The notes: a model not told the origin generated them from the letters alone. A DNA stretch of 41,777 nt from an uncultured Oscillospiraceae bacterium (GCA_944387125.1 CALXDT010000114.1:1-41777); one strand, 5' to 3'. Positions 32,644 to 40,997 are shown, counted from the first letter of the stretch. A program made the numbers and translations.

Positions 32644-33531
32644 CTATCCCCCCTTCTGGCTGCGTCGGAAGGCCAGAGGGGTGGTGTGATAGGCCTCCCG
32701 GAACCGCTTGGAGAAGTAGGCCGAGTCGGAAAAGCCCACCGTCAGGGCAATCTCCGTCACCGAAAGGCCGGTTTTTCCCAGCAGGTGGGCGGCATGATCC
32801 AGTCGCACACGGTTTACATAATTTGTAAAATCCACTCCCACAGCCCCTTTGAACACCCGCAGAAAGTGGTACTTGCTGTAGCCCGCCACATCCGCCGCCT
32901 CCTGGGCGGAAATGGGACGGGTATAGTTTTTGCCGATAAAGTCGATCACCTGCTTCATGGAGCGGCTTCGGGGGGAGGGGCTTCCCACAGACCGCACGCA
33001 TCCGGCGCTGTAGAGCAGATGCACCATCTGGAGCAGCCCGGCCTTCATCAGCAACTTATAGTGCCGGGGCGCCTCCCCGTAGAGGGCGAAGGTCTCCTCC
33101 AGCAGCTGCCGCAGCCGGGGATAGGCCGGATCCTCCCGGCGGATAAAGGTCACAAAGGCTCGCTCCCCCCGCTCCAGCGGCGCAATATAGTCCTCAAAAA
33201 TATCGTCTCCGGCCTTATCCGCCAGGAAGTCCAGGCGGAACAGCACCGCCTTGCAGTTAAAATCCCAATTGTCCCTGCGGAAAAAGCCGTGAACCTCCTT
33301 CCGGTTCACCAGCAGGATATCCCCCTCCCGGGCGACCCAGGATCGGAAGTCCACAATTACCTCCGCCTCTCCCTGGATCACCAGGTTAAATTCCACCTCC
33401 GGGTGCCAGTGGAGGTTAAAGCTGGGAAAGCTCTCCAGGATCCAGCTGTTATAGCAAATGCACGGAAACATGGGCGTGCCGTGGGCGATCTGCTCCAGTT
33501 CCACCTCTTTTGTGCCGGGATGTGATTGCAT
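32644..33531 (-). CDS. AraC-family transcriptional regulator with cupin sensor
   Basis: The 295-residue protein has an N-terminal cupin-like domain (about 20-110, FNLHWHPEVEFNLVIQGEAE and DILLVNRKEVHGFF) for ligand sensing. The C-terminal domain holds two helix-turn-helix units (about 190-290, SAQEAADVAGYSKYHFLRVF and SVTEIALTVGFSDSAYFSKR, ending FREAYHTTPLAFRRSQ). The start at 33531 follows GGGAGGGG. It lies immediately before the OYE-aconitase X operon on the same strand and back to back with the GH31 region, so it could control either. The cupin sensor fits a sugar or a small organic acid. Confidence 0.9.
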   Translation of the reverse strand: MQSHPGTKEVELEQIAHGTPMFPCICYNSWILESFPSFNLHWHPEVEFNLVIQGEAEVIVDFRSWVAREGDILLVNRKEVHGFFRRDNWDFNCKAVLFRLDFLADKAGDDIFEDYIAPLERGERAFVTFIRREDPAYPRLRQLLEETFALYGEAPRHYKLLMKAGLLQMVHLLYSAGCVRSVGSPSPRSRSMKQVIDFIGKNYTRPISAQEAADVAGYSKYHFLRVFKGAVGVDFTNYVNRVRLDHAAHLLGKTGLSVTEIALTVGFSDSAYFSKRFREAYHTTPLAFRRSQKGG

Positions 33532-33683
33532 CCGATCCCCTCCCTTCTTTTTGTATCCTACCACGTTTTCGCGCAAAGCGCAATATTGTCATAAAATTTC
33601 GCACGATTGCTACGGAAAATCAGGAAAAATCCTATCATAATAATAGCAGGAAGCGACAAAAAAACGGAAAGGGGACAACTCTT

Positions 33684-33833
33684 ATGGATCACAGACAGCG
33701 GATGCTCTCTTCCCTGCCGGACAATGTGATCGCCGCGGGGAATCCCTGCCGGGTGATCCGGCGCATCACCGAAAAAGACCGGATGTTCTATTACAAGGAT
33801 CGCTTATTCGACGTAAATCCCTGGGAAGACTGA
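33684..33833 (+). pseudogene. Remnant of a maltose/galactoside O-acetyltransferase (internal deletion)
   Basis: The 49-codon frame starts after GAAAGGGG and reads MDHRQRMLSSLPDNVIAAGN, then PCRVIRRITEKDRMFYYKDR and on to LFDVNPWED. The part after residue 11 is the C-terminal end of Maa/LacA-type acetyltransferases (NVIAAGNPCRVIR, DRMFYYKDR). The first ten residues look like the start of the same family (T-x-R-x-RMLAG). The left-handed beta-helix of about 130 residues between them is missing, so an in-frame internal deletion seems to have removed the enzyme's core. It may still be translated but cannot be catalytic. It lies 35 bases ahead of the GH31 gene. Confidence 0.65.
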
Positions 33834-33868
33834 CTCCCAGCTGACAATACCGGAAAGGAAGATGAACA

Positions 33869-36136
33869 ATGGATGTACAAATCAACGGGCAGCGGGCGTA
33901 TCTGACCAACGGCCGGGACGCCAAAACCGTCCAGTGGATCCGCCCGGGGGTGCTTCGGATCTATCGGGAGAAAAATCCCGATGAACTGGTGCGGCTGAAC
34001 CTGGAGCAGCAGCCGGTTTCCCTGGAAACGGAACAGGGTTCCCAAAGCATAATGATCCGCTGGGACAACTATCTGCTTCAGGCAGATGAAAACCTGAACC
34101 TCTCCGTCTATCAGGCGGGGCGCCCCTGCTTTGCCGAATACCCCGGAGACGCCACGGTGTACACCGAGAAACAGGAGTTCTCCCTGGCGGAGCTGGAGGG
34201 CCACAAGCGCAACGAATCCCCGGCGGATTTCAAAACCCAGATCAGCGTCACCCTCTTTGACGACACCGACAAGCTCTACGGGCTGGGGGACAAGGCCGCC
34301 GCCCTGAACCGCCGGGAATACGAGTATATTTCCTGGAATACCGACGATCCCACCGCCCACAACGAAAGCTACCAGTCCCTGTACAAATCCATCAACTACC
34401 TGCTGGTGAATCACCACCGGAAATACTACTACGGCCTGTTTTATCCCAGCTCCTACCGGTGTGTGTTCAACCTGGGCAAGTACAGCCGGGACTTCTTCTA
34501 CATCGGCAGCCAGCAGGGGGAATACGACTACTTCCTGATCCTGGGGGACACCCCCATGGAGATCACCCGCCGCTATTGCGCCCTGGTGGGAATGCCCCTG
34601 TTTGTCCCCAGAAAGATGCTGGGCTACCACCAGTCCCGGTGGTCCTACAGCCGTGAGGGGCTGCATCAGGTGGCGGACCGGTTCCGGGAACTGGGTCTGC
34701 CTCTGGATTACATCCACCTGGACATCGACTACATGGAACGCTACAAGGTCTACACCGTAAACCGGGAGGAATTCCCGGACATGAAGGAAACCGCCCGGCA
34801 GCTGGAAGAACAGGGCATCTCCCTGATCTCCATCCTTGACCCCGGCGTAAAGGTGGAGGAAGGGTATTCCGTCCACGATCAGCTGGAAGAAATGGGCGGC
34901 TTCGCCACATTGGACGGGGAATCTTATGTAAATCAGGTCTGGCCGGGGGATTCCAAGTTCCCCAATTACTTCCGGGAGAGCACCGCCGAATACATCACCC
35001 GGATCACCGGGGACTTTATGCGGGAAACCGGCGTTTCCGGCATCTGGTGCGATATGAACGAACCGGCCTCCTTCCGGGGACCTCTGCCCGATCAGGTGGA
35101 ATTCCCCTCAGAGACGGCCATGCACCATCACGATGAGGTGCACAACCTCTACGGGGAATATATGTGCCGCGCCGTGTCCCGGGCATTTACCCGGGAGAAC
35201 CGCCGTCCGGTGGTGATCACCCGCGCCGCCTTTGCCACCACCAGCCCCTTCACCACCACCTGGAACGGGGATAATCAGTCCCTGTGGCACCACCTGGAGG
35301 CCTCCCTGCCCCAGGTAATGACCATGAACCTGTGCGGCTTCGCCGTCAACGGCGTGGACATCGGCGGGTTCGGCGGGGAGCCCACCAAGGAGCTGCTGGT
35401 GCGCTGGATCCAGGCCAATCTGTTCTCCCCCTTCCTGCGCAACCACACCACCCTGCACACCCGCCCCCAGGAGCCTTACGCCTTTGACCGGGAGACGGCC
35501 GCCATCTACAAAAAGATGCTGCAAATCCGCTATGCCTTCCTGCCCTACCTGTACGACCTGCTGGAAAAGGCGCACCGCACCGGCGAACCGGTGCAGCGTC
35601 CCCTGTTCCTGGAATTCCCGGAGGACGAGCAGGTGAAAGAGCGCAATGACCAGGTGATGCTGGGCAGCAGCGTGATGCTCTGTCCCATCCTCCACCAGGG
35701 CCAGCGCTCCCGGGTGGTATACTTCCCCCAGGGGCAGTGGGTGGACTACTTCACCGGAACGGTCTACGAAGGCGGCAGGGAGTATTTGATTCCCATGCCC
35801 CTGGACGCCGTGGGTCTGTTCCTCAAGGCCGGCGCCATCCTGCCCATGTACCGGGACCTGACCCACATTGACGACGAGCAGCTGGATACCCTGTATCTGT
35901 ATCTGGCGGGAGGCGGCGACGGAGAATACCTGCACTACGAAGACGACGGCCGTACCCTGGACTACCGGCAGGGGATCTTCAACCGCTACCGGATCACCAG
36001 AACCGGCGGCCAGCTCCGGTTTGAAACCCTGGTTTCCAACTTCCCCACCCGGTACCGGAAGATCGTGGTGGTGCACCGGGGGCAGGAGCGGCTGATCCCC
36101 TTTGCCCCGCAGTTTGTCTGCCGCCTGGAAGGCTGA
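33869..36136 (+). CDS. GH31 alpha-glucosidase
   Basis: This 755-residue glycoside hydrolase family 31 enzyme should release glucose (or xylose) from the non-reducing end of alpha-linked sugars. It has an N-terminal beta-sandwich (about 1-230), a TIM-barrel (about 245-600) with the nucleophile D395 in GIWCDMNEPASF and the acid/base D468 in TTTWNGDNQS, then C-terminal beta domains ending near 755. Other substrate loops are LDIDYMERYKVYTVN and HTTLHTRPQEP. There is no signal peptide, so it acts in the cytosol on imported oligosaccharides. GGAAAGGAAG precedes the start. Relics of sugar-uptake and regulatory genes flank it, so it may be the survivor of a larger locus. Confidence 0.94.
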   Translation: MDVQINGQRAYLTNGRDAKTVQWIRPGVLRIYREKNPDELVRLNLEQQPVSLETEQGSQSIMIRWDNYLLQADENLNLSVYQAGRPCFAEYPGDATVYTEKQEFSLAELEGHKRNESPADFKTQISVTLFDDTDKLYGLGDKAAALNRREYEYISWNTDDPTAHNESYQSLYKSINYLLVNHHRKYYYGLFYPSSYRCVFNLGKYSRDFFYIGSQQGEYDYFLILGDTPMEITRRYCALVGMPLFVPRKMLGYHQSRWSYSREGLHQVADRFRELGLPLDYIHLDIDYMERYKVYTVNREEFPDMKETARQLEEQGISLISILDPGVKVEEGYSVHDQLEEMGGFATLDGESYVNQVWPGDSKFPNYFRESTAEYITRITGDFMRETGVSGIWCDMNEPASFRGPLPDQVEFPSETAMHHHDEVHNLYGEYMCRAVSRAFTRENRRPVVITRAAFATTSPFTTTWNGDNQSLWHHLEASLPQVMTMNLCGFAVNGVDIGGFGGEPTKELLVRWIQANLFSPFLRNHTTLHTRPQEPYAFDRETAAIYKKMLQIRYAFLPYLYDLLEKAHRTGEPVQRPLFLEFPEDEQVKERNDQVMLGSSVMLCPILHQGQRSRVVYFPQGQWVDYFTGTVYEGGREYLIPMPLDAVGLFLKAGAILPMYRDLTHIDDEQLDTLYLYLAGGGDGEYLHYEDDGRTLDYRQGIFNRYRITRTGGQLRFETLVSNFPTRYRKIVVVHRGQERLIPFAPQFVCRLEG

Positions 36137-36169
36137 GCCCTTCCCGCCGCTGAAAAGGAGGGAACGGAT

Positions 36170-36338
36170 ATGCCTCAAAAATTCCAGGGGATCCGCCAGG
36201 ACGCGCTTCTGGCTTCGGACGTCCGGTTCCACGCCTGCGGGAAAACCCAATGGGATTCGGGCAAACGCCTCCGCCTGGATGGAAGCCGTCTGTACCGGCT
36301 GTTCCTGCTGCGGGAAGGACGCTGCACCTTTACCCTGC
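36170..36338 (+). pseudogene. N-terminal fragment of an AraC-type regulator
   Basis: An excellent ribosome site (AAAAGGAGGGAACGGAT) precedes a frame whose first about 57 residues look like an AraC cupin start (RFHACGKTQWDSGKRLRL, LYRLFLLREGRCTFTLP). The similarity stops abruptly near 36338, where the DNA changes to an ABC permease fragment in another frame. The rest of the open frame to 36574 is out of frame with anything recognisable. This is a truncated gene fused to a foreign piece, most likely by deletion. Confidence 0.5.
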
Positions 36339-36443
36339 CTGATTCTGGCTCTGGGCTTAAACAGCAAGATCCGTGCCAAGGGCTTCCTCCGGGGCGCCTA
36401 CTTTATCCCCAACGTGCTGGGCGCGCTGGTGGTGGGCTACATC
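36339..36443 (+). pseudogene. Internal fragment of a sugar ABC transporter permease
   Basis: In the frame starting at 36339 the DNA reads LILALGLNSKIRAKGFLRGA, then YFIPNVLGALVVGYI. This is the start of the conserved inner-membrane domain of MalF/UgpA-type sugar permeases (LNSKI...FFRxxFFxPNV..G.VVG). Only about 35 residues remain and the frame ends soon after in LLNRFP. It is joined directly to the regulator fragment upstream, so a deletion probably removed the rest of both genes. Confidence 0.7.
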
Positions 36444-36463
36444 TTGCTGAACCGTTTCCCTGT

Positions 36464-36499
36464 AAAATCCCTCCGCAGTCTGCGCTGCGGAGGGATTTT
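36464..36499. terminator. Bidirectional terminator after the GH31 region
   Basis: AAAATCCCTCCGCAG (36464-36478) pairs perfectly with CTGCGGAGGGATTTT (36485-36499) around a 6-base loop. The A and T runs at the ends allow it to work on both strands. It separates the rightward GH31 region from the leftward flavodoxin gene. Confidence 0.85.
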
Positions 36500-36503
36500 C
36501 CGT

Positions 36504-36926
36504 TCATACCAGCGCGGCGCCCAAGGCCCGGCAGGCCGCCTCCGCCTCATCGTCCGGGGTCTCCCGGCAGATGACGCTGGCACAGGCCAGCACCGCCCCG
36601 TCCTCCCGGCAGGTCTGCTCCCAGGTGCGCATCCATTCCCCGTCGCCCCAGCCGTAGGATCCGAACAGGGCGATCCGTTTCCCGGGGAGCTTGGCCTCGC
36701 AGGAGAGGAACATGGGCTCAAAGGAATCCTCTTCCAGCTGCTCGGCTCCCATGGAGGGACAGCCAAAGGCCACCGCGTCAAATTCCTCCATCCGGGCGGC
36801 GTCAAAATCCGGCGCCGTAAAGAGAACCGCTTCCCCTCCGGCGTCTCTGACGCCCTCCGCCACCGCGGCCGCCATGGCCTCGGTGTTCCCGGTTCCGCTC
36901 CAATAAACAATCGCGATCTGAGACAT
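36504..36926 (-). CDS. Flavodoxin
   Basis: The 140-residue flavodoxin begins MSQIAIVYWSGTGNTEAMA, whose SGTGNTE loop binds the FMN phosphate. Later loops AFGCPSMGAEQLEEDSFEP and ALFGSYGWGDGEWM pack against the isoalloxazine ring. It carries single electrons between redox enzymes in the cytosol. A GTG four codons upstream is open, but GGTGG before the ATG favours 36926. It stands next to a DUF3793 gene, a pairing I have often seen in Clostridia. Confidence 0.93.
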   Translation of the reverse strand: MSQIAIVYWSGTGNTEAMAAAVAEGVRDAGGEAVLFTAPDFDAARMEEFDAVAFGCPSMGAEQLEEDSFEPMFLSCEAKLPGKRIALFGSYGWGDGEWMRTWEQTCREDGAVLACASVICRETPDDEAEAACRALGAALV

Positions 36927-36960
36927 CTTCGTTTCCACCTTTTCTGTCAGTGATTTTTTG

Positions 36961-37512
36961 TTACCCGGTTACGGTCAGCCCCTGGATCCCGGCGCCCGTT
37001 TCCCACCGGCGGCAGTAAACCCGGGTGCATTCGCGGTACAGGTCAAACCGCCGCCGGGCAGCTTCCACATCCCCGTACACCTTCCAAAGGCCGCTGCATT
37101 TGTAATGTTCCGCCCGGTTTTCAATGAATCCCGCCACATCCTCCGGAGGATATCCCAAAAACAGGCCGATTTCATGGGGAAACCCCTCCCCTTCCTTCAG
37201 CCGTTTCATCAGACAGGCCAAGCAGGCTCCCGCGGATCGTTTGCGGTATCCGCAGGCACGGAGCACCTCCCAGACCTGCGGATTCCGCAGATCCCGGGAC
37301 AGCTGCCCGGGACGGTACAGGTAAATCAGCCCCCGCCCCTTTTGGTAGCGCAGCGGCACAGCCCGGACGCCCTTTTCTCCCAGCAGCTTATTCACCCGGC
37401 GAAGGCTGCGGCGCAGGTGTTCGCCGGTTTCAAAGGACGCTGTGAACAGGCTCCCGGTTTTCAGTCCCGCCAGTGTCGGCGCGCAGTGGCTTACCAGCAA
37501 TCGGTCTGTCAT
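36961..37512 (-). CDS. DUF3793 family protein
   Basis: The 183-residue protein begins MTDRLLVSHCAPTLAGLKTGSLF, the recognisable DUF3793 start. It continues VPLRYQKGRGLIYLYRPGQL, CGYRKRSAGACLACLMKRL and FPHEIGLFLGYPPEDVAGFI, the most conserved part. Its biochemical role is unknown. Neighbouring flavodoxin genes, here 34 bases downstream, suggest a redox link. GGGGGGATTCT precedes the start; the frame is open 27 codons further without a ribosome site. The gene and the flavodoxin probably form one leftward operon. Confidence 0.85.
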   Translation of the reverse strand: MTDRLLVSHCAPTLAGLKTGSLFTASFETGEHLRRSLRRVNKLLGEKGVRAVPLRYQKGRGLIYLYRPGQLSRDLRNPQVWEVLRACGYRKRSAGACLACLMKRLKEGEGFPHEIGLFLGYPPEDVAGFIENRAEHYKCSGLWKVYGDVEAARRRFDLYRECTRVYCRRWETGAGIQGLTVTG

Positions 37513-37660
37513 AGAATCCCCCCGGATCGGTTTTTCCGCCCCTTCCTCCCGGAAGCGGCATTGCGGCAAGGCTCTATAGGCGTTTTTGCCCAAAAACCCG
37601 CCGGTTTATTCAGGCGGCTTCCGCCGAAAACGGCATTCGCAGCGGTTCCCGGACTTTTGG

Positions 37661-37689
37661 TTGATTTTCAGGCGAAAATCCTGTATACT
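37661..37689 (+). promoter_or_regulatory. Promoter of the PHP gene
   Basis: TTGATT (37661-37666), exactly 17 bases, then TATACT (37684-37689) would start transcription near 37696, about 100 bases before the PHP start. Nothing closer to consensus was seen. Confidence 0.75.
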
Positions 37690-37704
37690 TTAATAATGTG
37701 TACT

Positions 37705-37759
37705 GAACAACGCAAACGTCCTTGCAAGCCAAGGCTTTCCGGACTTTTTTGCGTTGTTC
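37705..37759 (+). promoter_or_regulatory. Long hairpin in the PHP mRNA leader
   Basis: GAACAACGCAAA (37705-37716) pairs perfectly with TTTGCGTTGTTC (37748-37759), with an inner GTCC/GGAC stem (37718-37721 with 37741-37744). The structure starts within ten bases of the predicted transcript start. The T-run lies inside rather than after the stem, so it is not an ordinary terminator. Confidence 0.55.
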
Positions 37760-37796
37760 CGGCGGATCTGCGCTTCCCTGAAAGGAGGGACTCTCC

Positions 37797-38627
37797 ATGA
37801 TCGATCTGCATACCCATTCCAACGCCTCCGACGGCAGTGTGCCCCCCGGTCTTCTGGCCTCTTTGGGGCGGGAAGCGGGACTCTCCTGGATGGCGCTGAC
37901 GGATCACAACACCACCGGCGGCCTTCCGGCCTTTTTGCGGGCCGCACAGGGCGCCGGCCTGCGTCCCATCGCCGGGGCGGAGATTACCTGCGAGCATGGC
38001 GGCCGGGAGCTGCATATGCTGGCGCTGGATCTGCCGGAGAGCAGTTTTTCCCAGCTGCAAACTTTTTTGGAGGATGTGGTGGCCAGAGCCAGGGAGAGCC
38101 GGCAGCAGCTGGTTCTGGATCTGGCAAAAGCCGGCTATCCCCTCCGCTACGAGGAGATTGCCCGGGCACATCCGGGCAGTCTCATCAACCGGATGCACAT
38201 CGCTCTGGCACTGAAGGACGCGGGATTGGTTCCCTCCGTCAAGGCCGCCTTTGATACCCTTCTGAGCGAACAGGCCGGATATTACCATCCTGCCCGGCGG
38301 CTGCAAGCGGCAGATGTGATCCCCATGATCCGGGATCTGGGGGCGGTTCCGGTTTGGGCACACCCCTTCCTGAAGCTGGATGGGAGCCAGGTGGGCGGCA
38401 TTCTGGAGGATCTGGTTCCCCGGGGACTTTCCGCCATGGAGGTATACTACACCACCTATACCCCCGCCCAGACTCAGGCGGCGCTGGCGCTGGCGGAAAA
38501 ATACCGGATAAAGCCCAGCGGCGGCAGCGATTTCCACGGAACCTCCAAGCCCGGCGTTGCCCTGGGGGTCGGCCGGGGAAACCTGAACATCCCCGACGCT
38601 GTGGCGGAGGCGTTGTTTGACCGGTAA
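37797..38627 (+). CDS. PHP-domain phosphoesterase
   Basis: The 276-residue protein begins MIDLHTHSNASDGSVPP with the HTH...SDG metal site, continues ALTDHNTTGG and GAEITCEHGGRELHMLAL, and ends WAHPFLK and GGSDFHGTSKPGVALG. This is the YciV/TrpH (RNase AM) type of PHP enzyme, which hydrolyses nucleoside 3',5'-bisphosphates and short RNAs. The exact substrate is inferred. AAAGGAGGG precedes the start. Its promoter and leader hairpin lie directly upstream. Confidence 0.9.
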   Translation: MIDLHTHSNASDGSVPPGLLASLGREAGLSWMALTDHNTTGGLPAFLRAAQGAGLRPIAGAEITCEHGGRELHMLALDLPESSFSQLQTFLEDVVARARESRQQLVLDLAKAGYPLRYEEIARAHPGSLINRMHIALALKDAGLVPSVKAAFDTLLSEQAGYYHPARRLQAADVIPMIRDLGAVPVWAHPFLKLDGSQVGGILEDLVPRGLSAMEVYYTTYTPAQTQAALALAEKYRIKPSGGSDFHGTSKPGVALGVGRGNLNIPDAVAEALFDR

Positions 38628-38662
38628 GCCGGCATTTTCTCATGAGGCTGTGGAGGGAATAT

Positions 38663-39565
38663 ATGAAACCATCCTCTTTTTTGTACTTTGCCGCCTTTGG
38701 CGTCAAGGCAATTCTGTTCCGAAGGAAAGCCCCGATCCTGGGAACGATCATCGTTACAGATAAATGCAACCTGCACTGCAAGCATTGCTCCGTGAATAAT
38801 ATCACCGCAGTCATTCATCCCTATGAACAAATCCGGCAGGAGATGCGGCAGTTGTACCACATGGGTGTGCGGATTTTATTTTTCTGCGGCGGCGAAACAT
38901 TCCTGTGGAGGGACGGCCGGCGGACGCTGAGAGATTTGGTCACGGAAGCAAAAGCCATGGGATTTCTCATTGTAAATGTGGTTACAAACGGCACATTTCC
39001 CATGGACCTCCCGGAAGCGGATTTGATTCTTTTGAGCCTGGACGGGGATCGGCAGCATCATAATGAAATCCGCGGGGATACTTACGACAGCATTATGAAG
39101 AACATCCGCGGCGCCACCGCTGATAATATCTGTCTGTATATGGCAATCAATCAAATCAACAAAGACTGTATACGGGATGTGTGTTTAACTGCCCGTGACG
39201 CCAAACATGTCCGGGCGGTATCTTTCAATTTCCATACGCCATATCCCGATACAGCGGAGCTATCCCTGAGCCGGGAAGAAAAAGCCAGATGCTGCGAGAC
39301 GATCGGGCAAATGATGAAAGAGGGGGCGCCTGTATTCAACCTGAAAAGCGCGTTTCCCTATCTCATTGAAAACCGTTTCCCCACACCCTGCCATCAGTGC
39401 GTTGTAATGGAAAACGGAACGCTGTCTACCTGCGGACGCTGCATCCATGTTCCCGGTCTCTGCGACCAATGCGGATATTTCTTTGTGGCGGAATACACGC
39501 TTTTGTTCAGAGGCAATCCAAAAATCATCCTTGAGATGCTGCAAACATACTTGAAGTACATTTAG
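38663..39565 (+). CDS. Radical SAM protein with three C-terminal CxxC pairs
   Basis: The 300-residue radical SAM enzyme has its 4Fe-4S motif at C35-x3-C39-x2-C42 (TDKCNLHCKHCSVN), followed by FFCGGETFLW and NVVTNGTFPMDLP, the usual GGE and SAM-binding strands. Near the C terminus six cysteines form three CxxC pairs (C243/C246, C257/C260, C267/C270), expected to bind auxiliary Fe-S clusters as in SPASM/twitch enzymes. GGAGGG stands before ATG 38663. The DNA is visibly AT-richer (one sampled 60-base stretch is about a third G+C) than the neighbouring genes, which suggests horizontal acquisition. Substrate unknown; no precursor peptide gene was seen beside it. Confidence 0.85.
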   Translation: MKPSSFLYFAAFGVKAILFRRKAPILGTIIVTDKCNLHCKHCSVNNITAVIHPYEQIRQEMRQLYHMGVRILFFCGGETFLWRDGRRTLRDLVTEAKAMGFLIVNVVTNGTFPMDLPEADLILLSLDGDRQHHNEIRGDTYDSIMKNIRGATADNICLYMAINQINKDCIRDVCLTARDAKHVRAVSFNFHTPYPDTAELSLSREEKARCCETIGQMMKEGAPVFNLKSAFPYLIENRFPTPCHQCVVMENGTLSTCGRCIHVPGLCDQCGYFFVAEYTLLFRGNPKIILEMLQTYLKYI

Positions 39566-39571
39566 AATGCT

Positions 39572-40825
39572 ATGGGTTTTATTACAAGCTTAACAAGAAT
39601 GTGGCTGACGCGAACCGTGCGGCCATTTACATTCGAAAATACATACGACCAGGTATTGCCCTTTGGGGAATGTGAAAACCTGGGTCTGTACGTTCACATC
39701 CCTTTCTGCAAACAGCTGTGCAATTTCTGCCCCTATTGCAAAGTGAAGTATTCCCCTGCGCTGTGCGACAAGTACATCGATTCCTTGATTCAGGAAATTC
39801 ATCTGATCGGCAGCCGGCATACCCAACGGAAAACCGTAACCAGCCTGTATTTCGGAGGGGGAACACCGGCGCTCGCGGCAAATCGCATAAAAGAAATCGT
39901 GGACGCGCTTAGCGCGCATTTTATCATCACAGAGGGGATTGGCTTGGAGCTTCACCCGGATAATGTGAATGTGGAAATGCTGCAAATCCTAAAAGACGCC
40001 GGCGTAACAAAAATCAGCATCGGCATCCAATCCTTCCGGGAAAAATATCAGAAGATCCTTGGCAGAAAGAAGATGGATGCCGGCGCAATCGGGCGCGCTT
40101 TGGCGGCCGTTCCTTTTGAAACGGTTTCCATGGACTTTATCTTTGCCCTGCCCGGGCAGACCTACGATGATTTGCGCTCCGATATTGACGAGGCTTTTTC
40201 ATTGGGCGCAAACCACGTCGCCATATACCCGTTTATTGATTTCACCTTTACGGAAAGTCCTGTGACGGCAATGCCCAAGAAAGAAAAGCGGGAATTGCTG
40301 GATGCCATTACCCGCTACTGCCTGGACAAAGGATATTCCCGCAATTCCATCTGGACGTTCTCAAAGGAAGCGGACGTGAACTACTCCTCCATGACCAGAG
40401 AAAACTTCCTGGGATTCGGCTGCTCCGCCACCAGCCTGTTCAAAAAGCAGTTTAAAATCAATACCTTTGATGTGGCGGCCTACTGTGAAAGGATTCGCGC
40501 CGGCCAGCCCGCCACATCCCTGACGATTCATTTTACACAGCGCCAGAGAATGATTTACTGGCTCTTTTGGACGGCATACAGCACCAAGGTGAACGCAGGC
40601 GCCTTTGAAGCATTCTTTGGCGTGCCATTGAAAAAAATGTATGGCTTTGAGCTTTGGATCGCCAAGGGATTGGGCTTCCTCGAGGAGCAGGACGGCACCT
40701 ATGAACTGACATTAAAGGGCGCCTTTTACTATCACTACTACGAACATTTTTACACCCTGTCTTATATCGACAAAATGTGGGGCCTCATGCGAAAAGAAGC
40801 GTTCCCCAGGCATATGGAGCTTTAA
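39572..40825 (+). CDS. HemN/HemW-like radical SAM protein
   Basis: The 417-residue protein resembles the coproporphyrinogen oxidase-like radical SAM family: YVHIPFCKQLCNFCPYCKVK (C46, C50, C53, C56), YFGGGTPALAANRIKEIV, SIGIQSFREKYQKILGRK and DFIFALPGQTYDDL. The C-terminal half lacks features that would show heme synthesis or heme binding, so true coproporphyrinogen oxidase activity is doubtful. It starts six bases after the stop of the preceding radical SAM gene without a good ribosome site, which suggests translational coupling. It shares that gene's lower GC content, and the two look like one transferred unit. Confidence 0.85.
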   Translation: MGFITSLTRMWLTRTVRPFTFENTYDQVLPFGECENLGLYVHIPFCKQLCNFCPYCKVKYSPALCDKYIDSLIQEIHLIGSRHTQRKTVTSLYFGGGTPALAANRIKEIVDALSAHFIITEGIGLELHPDNVNVEMLQILKDAGVTKISIGIQSFREKYQKILGRKKMDAGAIGRALAAVPFETVSMDFIFALPGQTYDDLRSDIDEAFSLGANHVAIYPFIDFTFTESPVTAMPKKEKRELLDAITRYCLDKGYSRNSIWTFSKEADVNYSSMTRENFLGFGCSATSLFKKQFKINTFDVAAYCERIRAGQPATSLTIHFTQRQRMIYWLFWTAYSTKVNAGAFEAFFGVPLKKMYGFELWIAKGLGFLEEQDGTYELTLKGAFYYHYYEHFYTLSYIDKMWGLMRKEAFPRHMEL

Positions 40826-40945
40826 AAAGCGCTTCCCGGAAGCATGCCAGGAACTTCCCATATGGCCGCTTTACCGCCGCCGAGCCATTTTCGCAAATGC
40901 AGCCGCATATCAATTTCGCCATAAGGCGAAAATCCCCTGCGCCTG

Positions 40946-40988
40946 AAGAACGCCAAACGCCTTGGTTTTCAGGACGTTTGGCGTTCTT
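40946..40988. terminator. Bidirectional terminator between the radical SAM genes and the spoIVB group
   Basis: AAGAACGCCAAACG (40946-40959) pairs perfectly with CGTTTGGCGTTCTT (40975-40988) around a 15-base loop. A smaller hairpin ATTTCGCC/GGCGAAAT-like lies at 40913-40932. Converging genes end on both sides. Confidence 0.75.
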
Positions 40989-40997
40989 TCCCACACC

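Noticed and set aside
33607..33641. Promoter in front of the acetyltransferase remnant and GH31 gene
   Set aside because: TATCAT/CATAAT are present but the nearest TTG element is 20 or more bases away, so no convincing pair could be set.
38663..40825. Ribosomally made peptide system (precursor plus radical SAM maturase)
   Set aside because: No short Cys- or Gly-rich precursor frame with a ribosome site was found beside the two radical SAM genes.
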